Assembly: GCA_037355855.1 (NCBI GenBank)
Contig: CM074768.1
Coordinates: 806,001 to 870,000, forward strand
DNA: 64,000 nt
Reading direction: 5' to 3'
Source of the DNA: Pseudo-nitzschia pungens
Taxonomy: Eukaryota; Bacillariophyta; Bacillariophyceae; Bacillariales; Bacillariaceae
A model generated the notes under the pieces. The model was not told the origin of the DNA and searched no databases. It saw only the letters and a list, made by a program, of their open reading frames with translations. Made by a program: the position numbers and the translations under genes. Positions 20,501-30,452 of the stretch are shown here, piece by piece. Position 1 is the first letter of the stretch. Each line of letters starts with the position of its first letter.

Positions 20501-21037
20501 CACAAACTTGTAGTATCGTCTCCATTGACAAAAATCTCATTTCCTATTCCTTTTCCTCTAAATCACATGTTACCGTTCCCTAAGGATGTCCTTTGCGGCC
20601 GAGGTGCCTTAACTAACGAGCACCCGGGTAATGAATGGTTCCGAAGGTTGGTTCGCAGTAACCGTCAGCTCTACAGAAGCTGTCCTAAGCACACGAAGTT
20701 GCTCGTCGCAAAAGCCATCGTACAAGCGGTCCAACGAACACAAAGAAACCCTCCGGGAAGGTTTTTAGAAAAGACGAAAACAGCAGATGGAACAGTCAGC
20801 AACACCTGGACGCCAATAACGTATAAGAGCGCTGTCGAGAAGGCCTCTCAGGCACTGCGGGAGAAGGTTACGCCAAATTGGGGGGCTCCGCCCTCGAACT
20901 TCCCTCTCCACAAGGCTCTGGAAGCAGCAAGGGCAGTTGCCTACCTCGAGAAAGAGTATCCGTCGGGGGATGGATTCGGTGGAACAAATTTGTTGGCGTT
21001 AATTATGGCCGTTGTACAATCTGCCGGTCTGGAGTAG
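17561..21037 (+). CDS. Nuclear low-complexity protein with two DVLxGRG (DUF6824-like) domains
   Basis: Two exons, 17561-20443 and 20585-21037, give 1111 residues. Domain 1 (about 149-240) starts HDVLSGRGNSVNHHPGNEYF and runs through PPGRFLK to ALREGAPA. Domain 2 (about 962-1055) starts HDVLCGRGALTNEHPGNEWF and ends ASQALREK. This matches the domain I recall as DUF6824, greatly expanded in diatoms and of unproven function, sometimes suspected to bind DNA. Between them lie Ala, His, Gln, Pro, Ser and Asn tracts and a helix at about 555-580 (YIAHLQDRIQQQERQL). A classical-type nuclear localisation patch KKKRKV is at 855-860. An in-frame near-duplicate TPIASQTG pair occurs near 720-735. A transcriptional role is inference from composition and NLS. 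Confidence 0.8.
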   Translation: MSSKADAQIQDPSGSASASASSIYSKSSETPKAEPMKSSVPLIAPSTTKLTATKNKSVGLTSSAETKARIETSIGVESKKISVSAKSSASKKEDKPQASQKKEKSSVSGGSASSTAEGEASSSNKLPAHSHATWGAEDANGGIVKPHDHDVLSGRGNSVNHHPGNEYFRSLVRHHKLAYVRCPKPQKEQFSKLIVSTVRDREPPGRFLKQNPTTKLWYNIGTQKALDKTRQALREGAPATVAGLMLSQGLTPSAAAAAGLTPSQAVSSMPGDGELGSQGAATNGSNNPFLNHSHHAAAHHAAAAAAAAAANQQQAHQQHQHNAAMAAAAHSRMVSSQYYNAAAAAAAAGNYPNSPKVPPPMPPSTASSGSVKLEGPGEGSDGKSSKKKSSPPPQSPQHGAVNPHQQTPQSGPASNPYPPLPPPSSSEEAMKYHAAQVVRMAAAAHAANNPGAKTNGSSSSPSTGFSSSSALAAAAGTLNPVLLDHIMAQHARGAGGAGGSLPPPSGGGGGIDWNSGRQAPAPGGRGGEYPNAQYSTYPPPPNSGQHEDAYTKSQRQEAYIAHLQDRIQQQERQLLTLCSHILLSPSGAPPGPNTNNNNGSNGVGGNNGSTHHGGISHPQFAVAAKMNAAAAMANINASVAAVKELQSYQNNSNSPTPAPTASAMMARDRANEHSAVHRHAAAIAAAAASNQSNAGVSVAPQLPVSFGVTQAPASSGTPIASQTGTPIASQTGTPTTTATSVTTNSTSTITAPSNSGTHCKKTTYSNHANATKERSNSASASELVTVTLAGTPTSEKSNARTDDKDAVAALLALGIGAKSPSSSSPPGATSFTTGGAVASAAAVDKAADDGSSSAKKKRKVPGGRRTLPIKKKQIQQQQESNKKNNNGATGNFLGPLAPQPQPQPQKQQQQQPQSGAPMPPGMNSMIIAQNRGAVIPKPVDMTPAPELYLYGETPIHEPHVHVSNLILFLLFVELGIPRGKHKLVVSSPLTKISFPIPFPLNHMLPFPKDVLCGRGALTNEHPGNEWFRRLVRSNRQLYRSCPKHTKLLVAKAIVQAVQRTQRNPPGRFLEKTKTADGTVSNTWTPITYKSAVEKASQALREKVTPNWGAPPSNFPLHKALEAARAVAYLEKEYPSGDGFGGTNLLALIMAVVQSAGLE
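20444..20584 (+). other. Predicted in-frame intron of 141 nt
   Basis: GTGAGT at 20444 and CCCTAAG ending at 20584. The length is a multiple of three and contains no stop, so the gene also reads straight through. The translated insert is a hydrophobic oddity, unlike the low-complexity surroundings. Removing it joins PHVH to DVLCGRG, matching PHDH-DVLSGRG at the first domain. That internal homology is the main support. Confidence 0.85.
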
Positions 21038-21799
21038 TCACGTTGCGGCATGCAATGAGGGAAGTGTAATTGTATGCCGTAAAGCAATGAAGCATGTTGG
21101 CAGAAAATCATTCATTGCTCAATCTTCAAAGGAGGCGATTTTTATCATCCGACGAAACGGTCACATGACGCACTTGGGAATATAGATTTTGTGACGAATC
21201 ATCAAAATCGTTTGCGGAAAATGGGAACGAAGGACGCACTAAGGCACAACAAACAATCGAATATGGATGTTGTTAAATTTTAGAACTATTTTTTTCCTTG
21301 AAACTACAGCTTTGCCAACCGACCATTGAACTCAGTGTTTGGAAAGTACTCAGTATGCACATTCAGGTGCATAATAGGATGCACTTTTTTCTCAATCTCC
21401 TACTACCCTGCAGCAGTCGATGGCAGAAGACCACAGGACAACATGCCATTCAAGAGTTTCGACCAACCTTTATAGTGTTTAGGTATGACTTGTACTGTGG
21501 AAGTGTGATGGAACGAAGATGAAATGAATCTCGTGCGAAAGCCCTTCTTCGTGGCCCGATCTTCTCTCCAACATGCATTTAATCTCTTTCAACCAAAGCT
21601 ATCAAAATTGTTGTCTGACGGGAAAAAACGTTTTTCACTATGTTTCTGTTTTGTCTATGGCGTTCATGGTTTTTAGTATCCTTTTTCATGGACGTATCAC
21701 CCTGTTTATCGAGTTCAGCTTTTGTGTTTATAAATGTGTCATTCATATACTATAGTTGACGTCATCGCCATTGTTCAAGATAGATGAAAAAAGTTGACG
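21038..21799. other. Intergenic between convergent genes
   Basis: AT-rich spacer of about 0.76 kb between two convergent stop codons. Only short frames are present and none has a recognisable motif. It is expected to contain both 3' untranslated regions. Confidence 0.6.
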
Positions 21800-24700
21800 T
21801 TAACAAGCTGCTCGAAAACAGAAGGTACCAACACGTCCATCTCGGCGATTGTCGGCATCAGACATGAGAAGGACAATTTCAGCACCTCCTTCGGCAGAAT
21901 TGTACCTCATTACAGCATCCACCACAAAGTGACCAACATTTTCCTGGGCAATTAGTTCCAATCCGGAATCACCCAATTCGAAAGCGGCAACAATACCCTT
22001 CCGACGGACGATCACGACAACAGTACTTCCCAGAGAACAGCAGAGGACTTCGGGATACGTTCCTTTGAAGCACGCAATACATGAAATAGGTCGATGAGTT
22101 TATCCACAAAGACGCAATGTTTTCCATCGTTCACGGTCACTCATTTCACCACCTTCGATTGACATTTTCCTTTACTTACCCATTGCTAGTGTAGGAGGTT
22201 CAAAATCAAAAGAACGGTATGGCCCCTGTTCTATGAGGGCATCGGTCATGACGTCCGTCAAACCAATAGAGTTTTCACCTTCCTGCGTAACAGCAGAGAC
22301 ACAAACAATCAGTTCGTTGTTTTCTTCTACAACAAAAACCATTAACGGCATAAATGCGTCAAGTTCCGCACCAGGCGGTTGGCACAGACAGGCCCCCAAA
22401 ATTTCACTGTTGCGAGTATGAATATTGGTTGGGTGAGTATAACACAATCGTCTTCAATGCGATCATAACTTCTCTCAGCAGGTGGAATCGAGAGCATCAG
22501 TATCATACTTACTAGGAGACGCAAACAACTTGGGAATCACCACAAATAGGCACCAACCAAGCCTCGAGACTATTGACATCAACCGCTTTAGCGGAAGAAT
22601 CAGTTACCAAAAGTAATCCCACCGTTGAAAGCATGTCCGGGCCGTCAAACCCGTTGGTGCCACCTTCTTCATAGGACACAATTTTTTTACCCTGCAATTC
22701 GGGTCCTCTCTTCCAAACTTGACGAGGACGAGGTGATTCGTCAAGTGGCATCCAATGAAAACCGCCTACGGGTGTAATGAGCATGAAACACAACGTATCT
22801 TCACCGGCTTCTGGAGGAAGGAACCTCCAATAGTTGAGTTTCGTGGTCATCTGCAGCTCGACTACAATAGTTCTTGTCGATAGTTCAAAAACAACCATTC
22901 GCTTGTCTTTGGCCATGAAACAACACAGAAACTCGCTTCCATCTCCATCCATTTGGTCACTGACAATTGCCCCGCTTGCTCCAATTGGATACGTAAGACC
23001 AGGAGGAACTTGATCATCGCGCCAAACAATCGTTTTTTCCGACCCACAAATTGAAATTGCTCCAACTCCGAACCGTTCTAGTTCTCGATAATCGGGTAAG
23101 CCACCTCTATTTCCTCCAAAATGGCGTGTGGCGGGAGGTCCTCGGATCAGTGCAGAAGCAGCAGATGTTCGAACTTGCTCGGACAGTGGGACAGCGCTAT
23201 CCCAAAGTGGTGAAATCTCAATTTCTTCCGCATCATTTTCGTAATCATCTTCCTTCTCGGCATTCTCCTCACTGGACAAAAACGTTTGATCTTCCACGGG
23301 ACTGTTCGCTTTTGGATTCAGAACGTCCTCTTCGTGCATTTTGTTTTCAGGTGTGCTTTCATTCGTTTGTACCCCAAAAGCAGCGGTGGCAAATGTCACA
23401 GGTGGTGAAGATTCTAAAACTTTAGTTGGAGATTCCTTGAAATTACCGAAGGCGGTGCTATTGAAGTCACTTGTTTCAAAATTGATGTCGGCCTTTATCG
23501 CTTTTTCTGGAGTGGAGTGAGTCTCCGCTGTATCTTGTTGCGGAGGTTCGAGTAGTCCGGATCTTCTTTTCTCACGTCGATTTGTACTTTCATTTGGCGG
23601 TTTTAAACCACCAGGACGTGCTAAGAGACCAGCCTTTGGCGACTCATTAGGGGGTTTAAGACCTCCGGGCGGTGCTAAAAGACCAGCCTTCCGAGTCTCA
23701 CTCGGAACTTTGGTGCCCCCTGGTGGCGCCAAGAAGCCTTTCGGAGGAACAAGGCCAATTTCTGTTTTGGCCCCGAGTTTTTTCTTAATTTTGATTTTGA
23801 ACTTCCTCTTTACTTCTGCACACTCCAGATACTCTGTCATCCATGTCTTGATATCATCATCTTTTCGATCCAAAGCCCAAACTCTCAACTCTGTAATCCT
23901 CAAATCCTTGGCATGATCAAGTCCGAAAAGCAAATGCGATTTCTCGAGCATTGGGTCAAAAGCTGACGCTCCAGAAAAGTCATCAGCCTCGAAATCTGGA
24001 GGCGAGAAACTAAGCGTTTTTGAATCTGTCTGTCGTGCTCCTCGGACGAACAATGATACGGCAGAACTAGTTATCGATTCTTGCTTCATAATGATGCAAA
24101 TATGATTCCATCGTGAAAAATGCACGGTACTCGCTGGAGTGTCGTCGCCATCGTCCTTTTTCTCAGCTTTTGTCTTCAAAGAATTTCCTGCAATCGTTCG
24201 GAATTCGAGTTCGCCATTCTTTTGCAGGCCGAGTTCCCACAGGAAATTGCCGTTCCCGGCTTCGCAAACAACATCAAAATCATTTGCGGAAGAACCAAAT
24301 GTTCTGCGTATCAGAATCATGCCTTTCTCAATACTTTCTGGGACCCACACCCAGAACTCGATTGTGCATTTTTGTCTCGACACATGATCATGCCCATGCA
24401 TCACACCCAAGTCCAGGCTTCCTCCACGTGCAGCTGGAATTGCCAGAGCCGATATTTGTCCTACACCCGAACGACCAAATACCAAATCATAGAGAGCTTT
24501 GACTTTCCCGCTTTCGCCTTCATCAACACTAGACGTTGATTCTTTGGAGTTGAAGTCATCGGGATTTCCGACGATGCGAGCGATGTTGTCGAATTTAGTG
24601 ATATCCTTGAAGCCATCATCTTGCCAGGAAGCGTCATCCTCTTCTCCTTCAGAAAATCTGAAATAGGCTGAGAGTTTGTCTTCGTCTGGATCATTTATTG

Positions 24701-27700
24701 TTCAAAATCGACACCCGTTACGTGTGAGCAAAAGTTGTCCAAGGAAAAATTATTACGAGTCATTAACATCGCAAAGTCTGTGAAGCTTACCTTTCAATCC
24801 CTCTCCAACGCCATCCACCCATCCATCTTTGAATGCGTCATCGTTTTCCCCTCCAAATGAATCCTCGTCATTCGAATTAAGGATACCAGCCAGTGTCGAT
24901 GCACCCCTTTCCTCGGCACTCTTTGCTCCTTCTTTCCCTAAAACTACGGGTCGCTTTCGACCCAACCATTCTTGGATGTTATCTAGCATCAGCAGATTCT
25001 CTTTCTCCCGATTGGGTCCTTCGTTCCATACCAATTTCGATTCGGGAATGTCTTTCGAGAACAGTTTGTCTTGCAGCGGTCTTTCTGGTGCGATCCCGGA
25101 AAGCGAAGACTCGCCAACGAGACGCGAACGGTGTCGGCCGGACCTTCTGCTTCGTTGGACCGATGGCGCCAGAGATTGCAGCCATTTTTGATTGAACGCC
25201 GAAGATGGCGTTTTGCCCGTCTTTAATTCCGTAGCGAGTGCTGCGAACGAAGCTACCGTCGACGGAACCTTATCGGAATGAGAATCTTGTTGAAAGAGGG
25301 TGTCAACAATAGGTTTGGTATCTCTGGATGAGCCTAATTGCAATGCCATTGTTAGCTGAAGCATCATTGCGTCGGCTCGTTCCGTTCCAGCAATGTCCAG
25401 CATTTTTATGGCATCAGAGACTTTTCCTTCCTTAATGGCGTCCATTGCAAAGTGTTGGCACAACATTGCCACTGGATCGGTGGGACGAGGTAGCGTTGAT
25501 GACATGTTGTTGTCTGGCGACTTGACGTATTCCGTAAAGTACTGATCACCGCTCGCGATGAGGTGCAAATGCGTGTCGGCATCGACCGCCGCTTTTGTTT
25601 TCGCTGTTATTGGAAGATAGGGCGGTAGCAGGCGGCTGTTTGCCGATCTGTCAAAGCTGATTGTTCCTGTCAATAGCCAAGAAGCTGCCGATTTCAGGTT
25701 GTAATACTCGAGCAGTTCAAAGACCTTTGGAGTAATACCGGCACCGAAGTTGCCGATGCCTTCCTCTTCACCATGAGACATTGTGGCGACCTTTCTTCCG
25801 AATTTTTCCACAATGCTTCTCAAGAAGGGTTGTTCGGCAGCCTCCTTTCCACCCGTAGCTATAGCATTCGCAATCATTGGTTCCAACAAAAGGGCGGGCC
25901 GAGTTGTGGCCAGAGGCAACAGGAAGGAATTCGACGATCTCCCCCGCTCAACCAAACGAGTTCCATTGTGGTGAGAGTGGTATATTATTCTGTCTGGCCG
26001 GATTCCTACCAACCAATGGCTGTAATAACTCGGAATGGTAATCGGAAAGTTTGCAATGACACCGGACCTTCCAAAGGTCTCTGGTAGGCCGCTCAGGTAT
26101 TTTATCCTGTGATCCATGTGAGAGGCATACGCTACCGTGAACGACCCCAAAGGTACCAGTGACCCGGGAGGCAGCTCACAATCGGTTGTGGCCAGTATTT
26201 TGAGGTCCGGAGACACCACCAAGATTCTTTGGTTCGTGGCAACACCCAGTCCCCCTCGAATCGAGCCTTCCTCTGGAAGAGGTACGACAAGAGACACTTG
26301 TTCGCGTTCGTCGAACCAGAGAACCGAGTCTTCCTTGGTGTTTGGCAGCAGTTTTATCCAATCCAGTCCCTCTTCAGCCACGAGCGGACCAGCCACGAGA
26401 CAAAATCGCCCGCTCGATCTCGACGCGAGTGCCACCAGTGCCACCTGGTTCTGAAACCGAGAAATCACGAATTGGCGCAATTCCACAAAATCTTCCTGCG
26501 ATGCCCCGGTCTCTACCCCAAAAATCGGTCGGCAGGACGTATCCGAAACCTTTTGCCACGAGTTGTTCAGAGCCTCCGTGGTTTCCTTCCGTTGCCACAA
26601 CGTAACCGAGCCCCCGTTCCGACTGACCACCAGTGCCTGGGGAATCCCGCTTCCTGTCTTGTCACCTGCAGTGGCATTCGGCAGAAACACCATGTCACGC
26701 CCGTCTATCAATTGGGCGAGCCTGTACTGTCCGTCTCCGTCCTTTTCCACAAGTCCAATGGTCGATGAGTCCGAGTGGCCGTGCAGTGGACGGAACCAGA
26801 CCGCGATGTGTTGGGTACCGCTCGAGCCATCTCCCTCACTCGAGTATGGATTGCGCGAAACCCGATAGGGAAAGAGATTATGGAGCTTGGCTTGTGTCAC
26901 GAGCTCGCACAGAACTGTGGATTGGGCACCGCCCAAAACAACAACATCGTCACCCTCCTTTTCCTCCCGGCTGGTCTTGGACTTGGCGCCGACGGGCGTG
27001 GACCCCTTGGAATCCGCGGCAAAGGTTTGCACCAGCCAATGCCTGCGGGTCGGAGCCGTCCACTCCAAAAGGGTGGGCGACGACGGGTCCGGAGACAAGG
27101 TAGATTTGACTCGCTCGCAATGCAACGTGGTATAGATACCCAGCACGCCCGTGCCCGATGCCGTGATGCTGTCGGCCCAATAATTCGAGCCGGAGGTTGT
27201 GAGACCGACGGGAATGCTTCCGACCCCACCGACGCCGTGCTGAAACCGTGTGTTCGTGCGGTACTCGATTTCTTCGATGCTGGTATCCGTGTAGTACAAA
27301 ATGCCTCTGGTGCTCGACAGACTCGAGGTCATCAGGCCACGGGGCAGGTTCGACTCGCGCTTGGTCCACTCATGGGTGTCCCATACGTGAAAGGCGAGGT
27401 GATCTCCCACGGCCTTGCTCTTGCCGACCGTATGGGCTGGCAGGGGGCTGGTCACCAGGACCATCTTGGCATAATCGGCATTCGAGTCGGACCCGGTCAA
27501 GAGAACCACCAAGCTGGGAGGCATGTGCGGTCCCAAGTCTACAAAGGAACACGACGATTTGTGATAGGTTTTGGTCCATTTCGAGTAGCAAAATGGCTTG
27601 ACGGAAATGGTCTGACCGAGAATCGTCTTCTCGTTGGGTGGTCGGATCTCACTGTAGGTTCCCTTTTTCGACGAGTTGCTCTTGTCTTGCAACTTGGGCA

Positions 27701-30452
27701 GGGCGACGTGGTACAGACAGAGCGCACCCTGGAAAGAGGCGGCGAGCAAGAGCAATTGTTTGTGCGAGGACGCGCGGTAGGGAATCCATTCGAGGTGGGT
27801 GCAGTGACCGACCTTTGCATTGGAACCCCTGTCGCCGTCCACGGTGGTTTGCTCTCTCGACGACCAGGTCGTTACCGGACAGGTCTGGAGGACCTTGTGT
27901 GCGTGGAGTCGGCACAGGGGAAAGAGCAGCTTCCGAACCGCCTCTGTATTCGTCGCATTGAGTCTGGTTGCCGCCTCGTAGGTCCACACGCTCAAACTGC
28001 CGTCGTCCAGGGCGATCGCCAGATAGGGGATTCGCTCTCCATCGACCGCCCCGTGTTCCACCACACTGCCCGCAGAGTCCGGATCGGGAGGACTCTTGGG
28101 GCAGTTGGTAGCCGCCATGTGTGTGATTTTGAAATCCGGATTGTTTTTGGCAATGAAATTGGCCGACCACGTTTCTCGGACGGTGGGCTTGTTCAAAAAG
28201 ACGCAGGGTCCCTTGGCAGAAGCACCGGCCACAAAGACGCAACCGTCGGCCACCACTATGCATTCCGTGTCGTAGGTAAAGTCGGCCCCGCTCGGAGGAC
28301 TCAGCACGGACTGAATCTGGATGTTGTCTCCCCAGTTCCAGACCACAATGACCCGCAAGACTTCGTTGAATCGCTCGCCCAGAATGGTCAGGTCGAGGAG
28401 TACCGCCACGCGGACGGCATCCATGCTTGCACCTTTCTTCTTGGACGGCGCCCGATGAACTCCGGCAGTGACGGTCCAGACGCGTTCGACGGCATCCGGG
28501 ATCACGTTGAATTTTTCCACAACCTTGCGCTTCAGGTCGGAAGTGAAGATCGAGGTTCCCAAAACCTGGGTTTTTCTCCGGGGATCCCATTCCGAAATGA
28601 TGTGCAAATGGTTGGAACCGGGTCGGCAGACGATCGTATTTCCCGTCAATGGATTCGTGGCCGGTGCAGGATTTTCGTTTTCGGCCAGAGACGAGACAAC
28701 CATGTTGGAACGCGGAGTGATCCACTTGATCTTTGTGGACATGGATTCCACACGATTGACCGGGGGGTTGTCGATGGGTGACTTGTCGTACACCTTGGGA
28801 GGAGGCTTCCCCCAGCCACCAGCGCTTCCGCCAAAATCCATCATGCTGAGATTGAAGGAGGGAGGCTCGTAGTCCATCGATCCGGAAATTCCAAAGGGGT
28901 CGCTGAAATTGTCCTTGGCCTTTGGCGTTCCAGAAGGGGTCGAGGATTTTGTGTCCGCAAACGATCCAAAGTCTGCCGAAAAGCTCCCGAAATCTGCCGG
29001 GAACGCATCGTTCTTCTTTTTGCTGGGTCTGCTGCTTAACTCCGCAACTATATCGATCGATTTCGGGTCGGTCTCAAAGTAATTGTTCGAGGATTCCATC
29101 CCGAATCGATCTGGGACGGGGGGGATCTTGGACGTTTCCTTCCACTCCTCGGCGTCGGGAGACACGGACTTGTGGCGAGATCGCATGCCGGGTTTCTGGC
29201 TCTTTTTGGCGCCACCATCGCGCCTCGATTCGGTCTCGTCTCCCGACAGCGAGCGATGATCCTCTTCGTCCTCCCCGTCTCGGTCGGTAGATCCCGGGGC
29301 ACTCGAGTGCCGAAACCGGCTCTTGGTCTTGCTGCCGCTGGAATGCTGGCGCCGCACCGGTTTGGGCGGCGATCGTCCCCCAATGGCATCAGCGGCGGCC
29401 GAGGTCGCCGCCAGAAGCTCGGCCTCCAGCGCATCGGGGTGTTCGGGTGGCGGCGACCGCCGGAGTCGGTTTCCCCTGCTCTCAAAGCTGTCGCCGCTGA
29501 TCTTGCGCTCCAGCTTGGGAGATCGGCGCGAATCGCTCTTGTGTATCCGGTGGGCGCTGGACGATCCCAGATCGCCGCTTTTTCGCCGCAACAGCTTTTT
29601 GCGGCTCGGGGACGAGGCCATCCTCGGCGAGGAGATGCTCGGTCCCGATTCGTCTCCTAGGCCGTTCGTTTGGATTGTGGGTCGCGACGGTTTGTTGCCG
29701 GACAAAGCCGAGGCCGAGTGCGATGTTGACGGGATGACCGGAGTCTTGGAGGGATTTGGACTGGTCGGGGAGGAATGCTTGCTTTCGTCCGACGGGTTCG
29801 ATTCCAATGGATCTTTGTCGGTGGTGGCATCCCCATCGCTACCGTCGGGCAACGGTTCCGCATCGACCGTTTCCTCCTCGTTCTCCATGGACGCATCCAC
29901 GGCCGAAACCAGAGCATCCAGTTCCGACAATTGCGCCGCCGAAAGCCTCAATTGTCGTTTTGCCGAGGTGCGGGTGGCTCGAGAGGCTCGCTTAGTGGGT
30001 ACCGGTGTTGGCACTGTATCCTCTTCGTTTTCGTCTTCCTCATCATCATTATCATCTTTATCACCACCATCGTCTTCGTCGTCGTTTTCGTTTTCATTTT
30101 CGTTCTCGTCGTCCGGTTTCGGCTCCTTTTCGCTCGATTCCGCCACCTCGGTTCCGGAAGAAGACCTCTGCGAGGGAGTCGTCGGGCGGGATATCAAGGT
30201 CGTAAGGTCCTCCGGGGTCTGGGGAGTTCTTCGAGTCATGGAAACCGACGAGGGCGACGCAATCACCGTCGCCGTCGCCGTCGATTCGGATTTTCGGCCC
30301 GAAAAGGGGGGAGATCCCGGCAGTGTCGGGAGAGGCGGTTCCGCGGCGGAAGGTTGCCCCTTGGTCCCGTCGTTTCCGGCGAGGGCGGAGCTGTCGTCGC
30401 CGTCGGCCTTGCGGCGCCGCCGCGCCATCAATTTGGCGAGTTGCGGATCCAT
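21800..30452 (-). CDS. 2774-residue WD40-like propeller / solenoid / LamG-like protein, four exons
   Basis: Exons on the minus strand: 30452-24791, 24685-22513, 22406-22180, 22062-21800. They sum to 8325 nt, exactly 2775 codons. Residues 1-560 are disordered, Ser/Pro/Asp/Glu-rich, with acidic DENEN runs, Arg/Ser patches and repeated ADFGSF plus a DPF tripeptide, like adaptor-binding linear motifs. About 590-1400 is a beta-propeller-like region; about 1500-1890 is a helical solenoid. About 1980-2180 resembles a concanavalin/LamG fold (CTIEFWVWVPES ... HFSRWNHICIIMK ... ITELRVWAL). Then come GLLAPPGGLKPPNE repeats (about 2195-2256) and a C-terminal propeller-like segment. The layout resembles coat or trafficking scaffolds, but I do not recognise a specific family, so that role is inference. 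The start is the first ATG (MDPQLAKLMARRRR). Confidence 0.75.
22063..22179 (-). other. Intron 3 of the 2774-residue gene (117 nt)
   Basis: Minus-strand donor AATGG|GTAAGT, acceptor TTCAAAG|GAACG, phase 1. It joins PPTLAM to GTYPEVLCCSLGS and so to the final exon, which ends at the stop at 21800-21802. The total coding length becomes divisible by three. Confidence 0.78.
22407..22512 (-). other. Intron 2 of the 2774-residue gene (106 nt)
   Basis: Minus-strand donor CCTA|GTAAGT, acceptor GCAACAG|TGAAAT, phase 2. Splicing joins VVCVS to YEILGACLCQPPG in frame and avoids stops on both sides. Confidence 0.82.
24686..24790 (-). other. Intron 1 of the 2774-residue gene (105 nt)
   Basis: On the minus strand the donor is AAAG|GTAAGC and the acceptor ATCCAG|ACGAAG. 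It is phase 1. Splicing joins EGLK to DEDKLSAYFRF and enters the long downstream frame, which lacks an ATG of its own until far inside. Reading through instead hits a stop after 22 nonsense-like residues. Confidence 0.85.

Noticed and set aside
24461..24694. Separate 78-codon gene starting MIQTKTNSQ
   Set aside because: Out of frame with the real exon 2; the splice-phase analysis assigns this stretch to the 2774-residue gene.
26775..28781. 668-codon plus-strand open frame
   Set aside because: Antisense to the propeller exon. Its composition (Gly/Arg/His-rich) is a shadow of the minus-strand codons, and the minus strand has clear domain structure.
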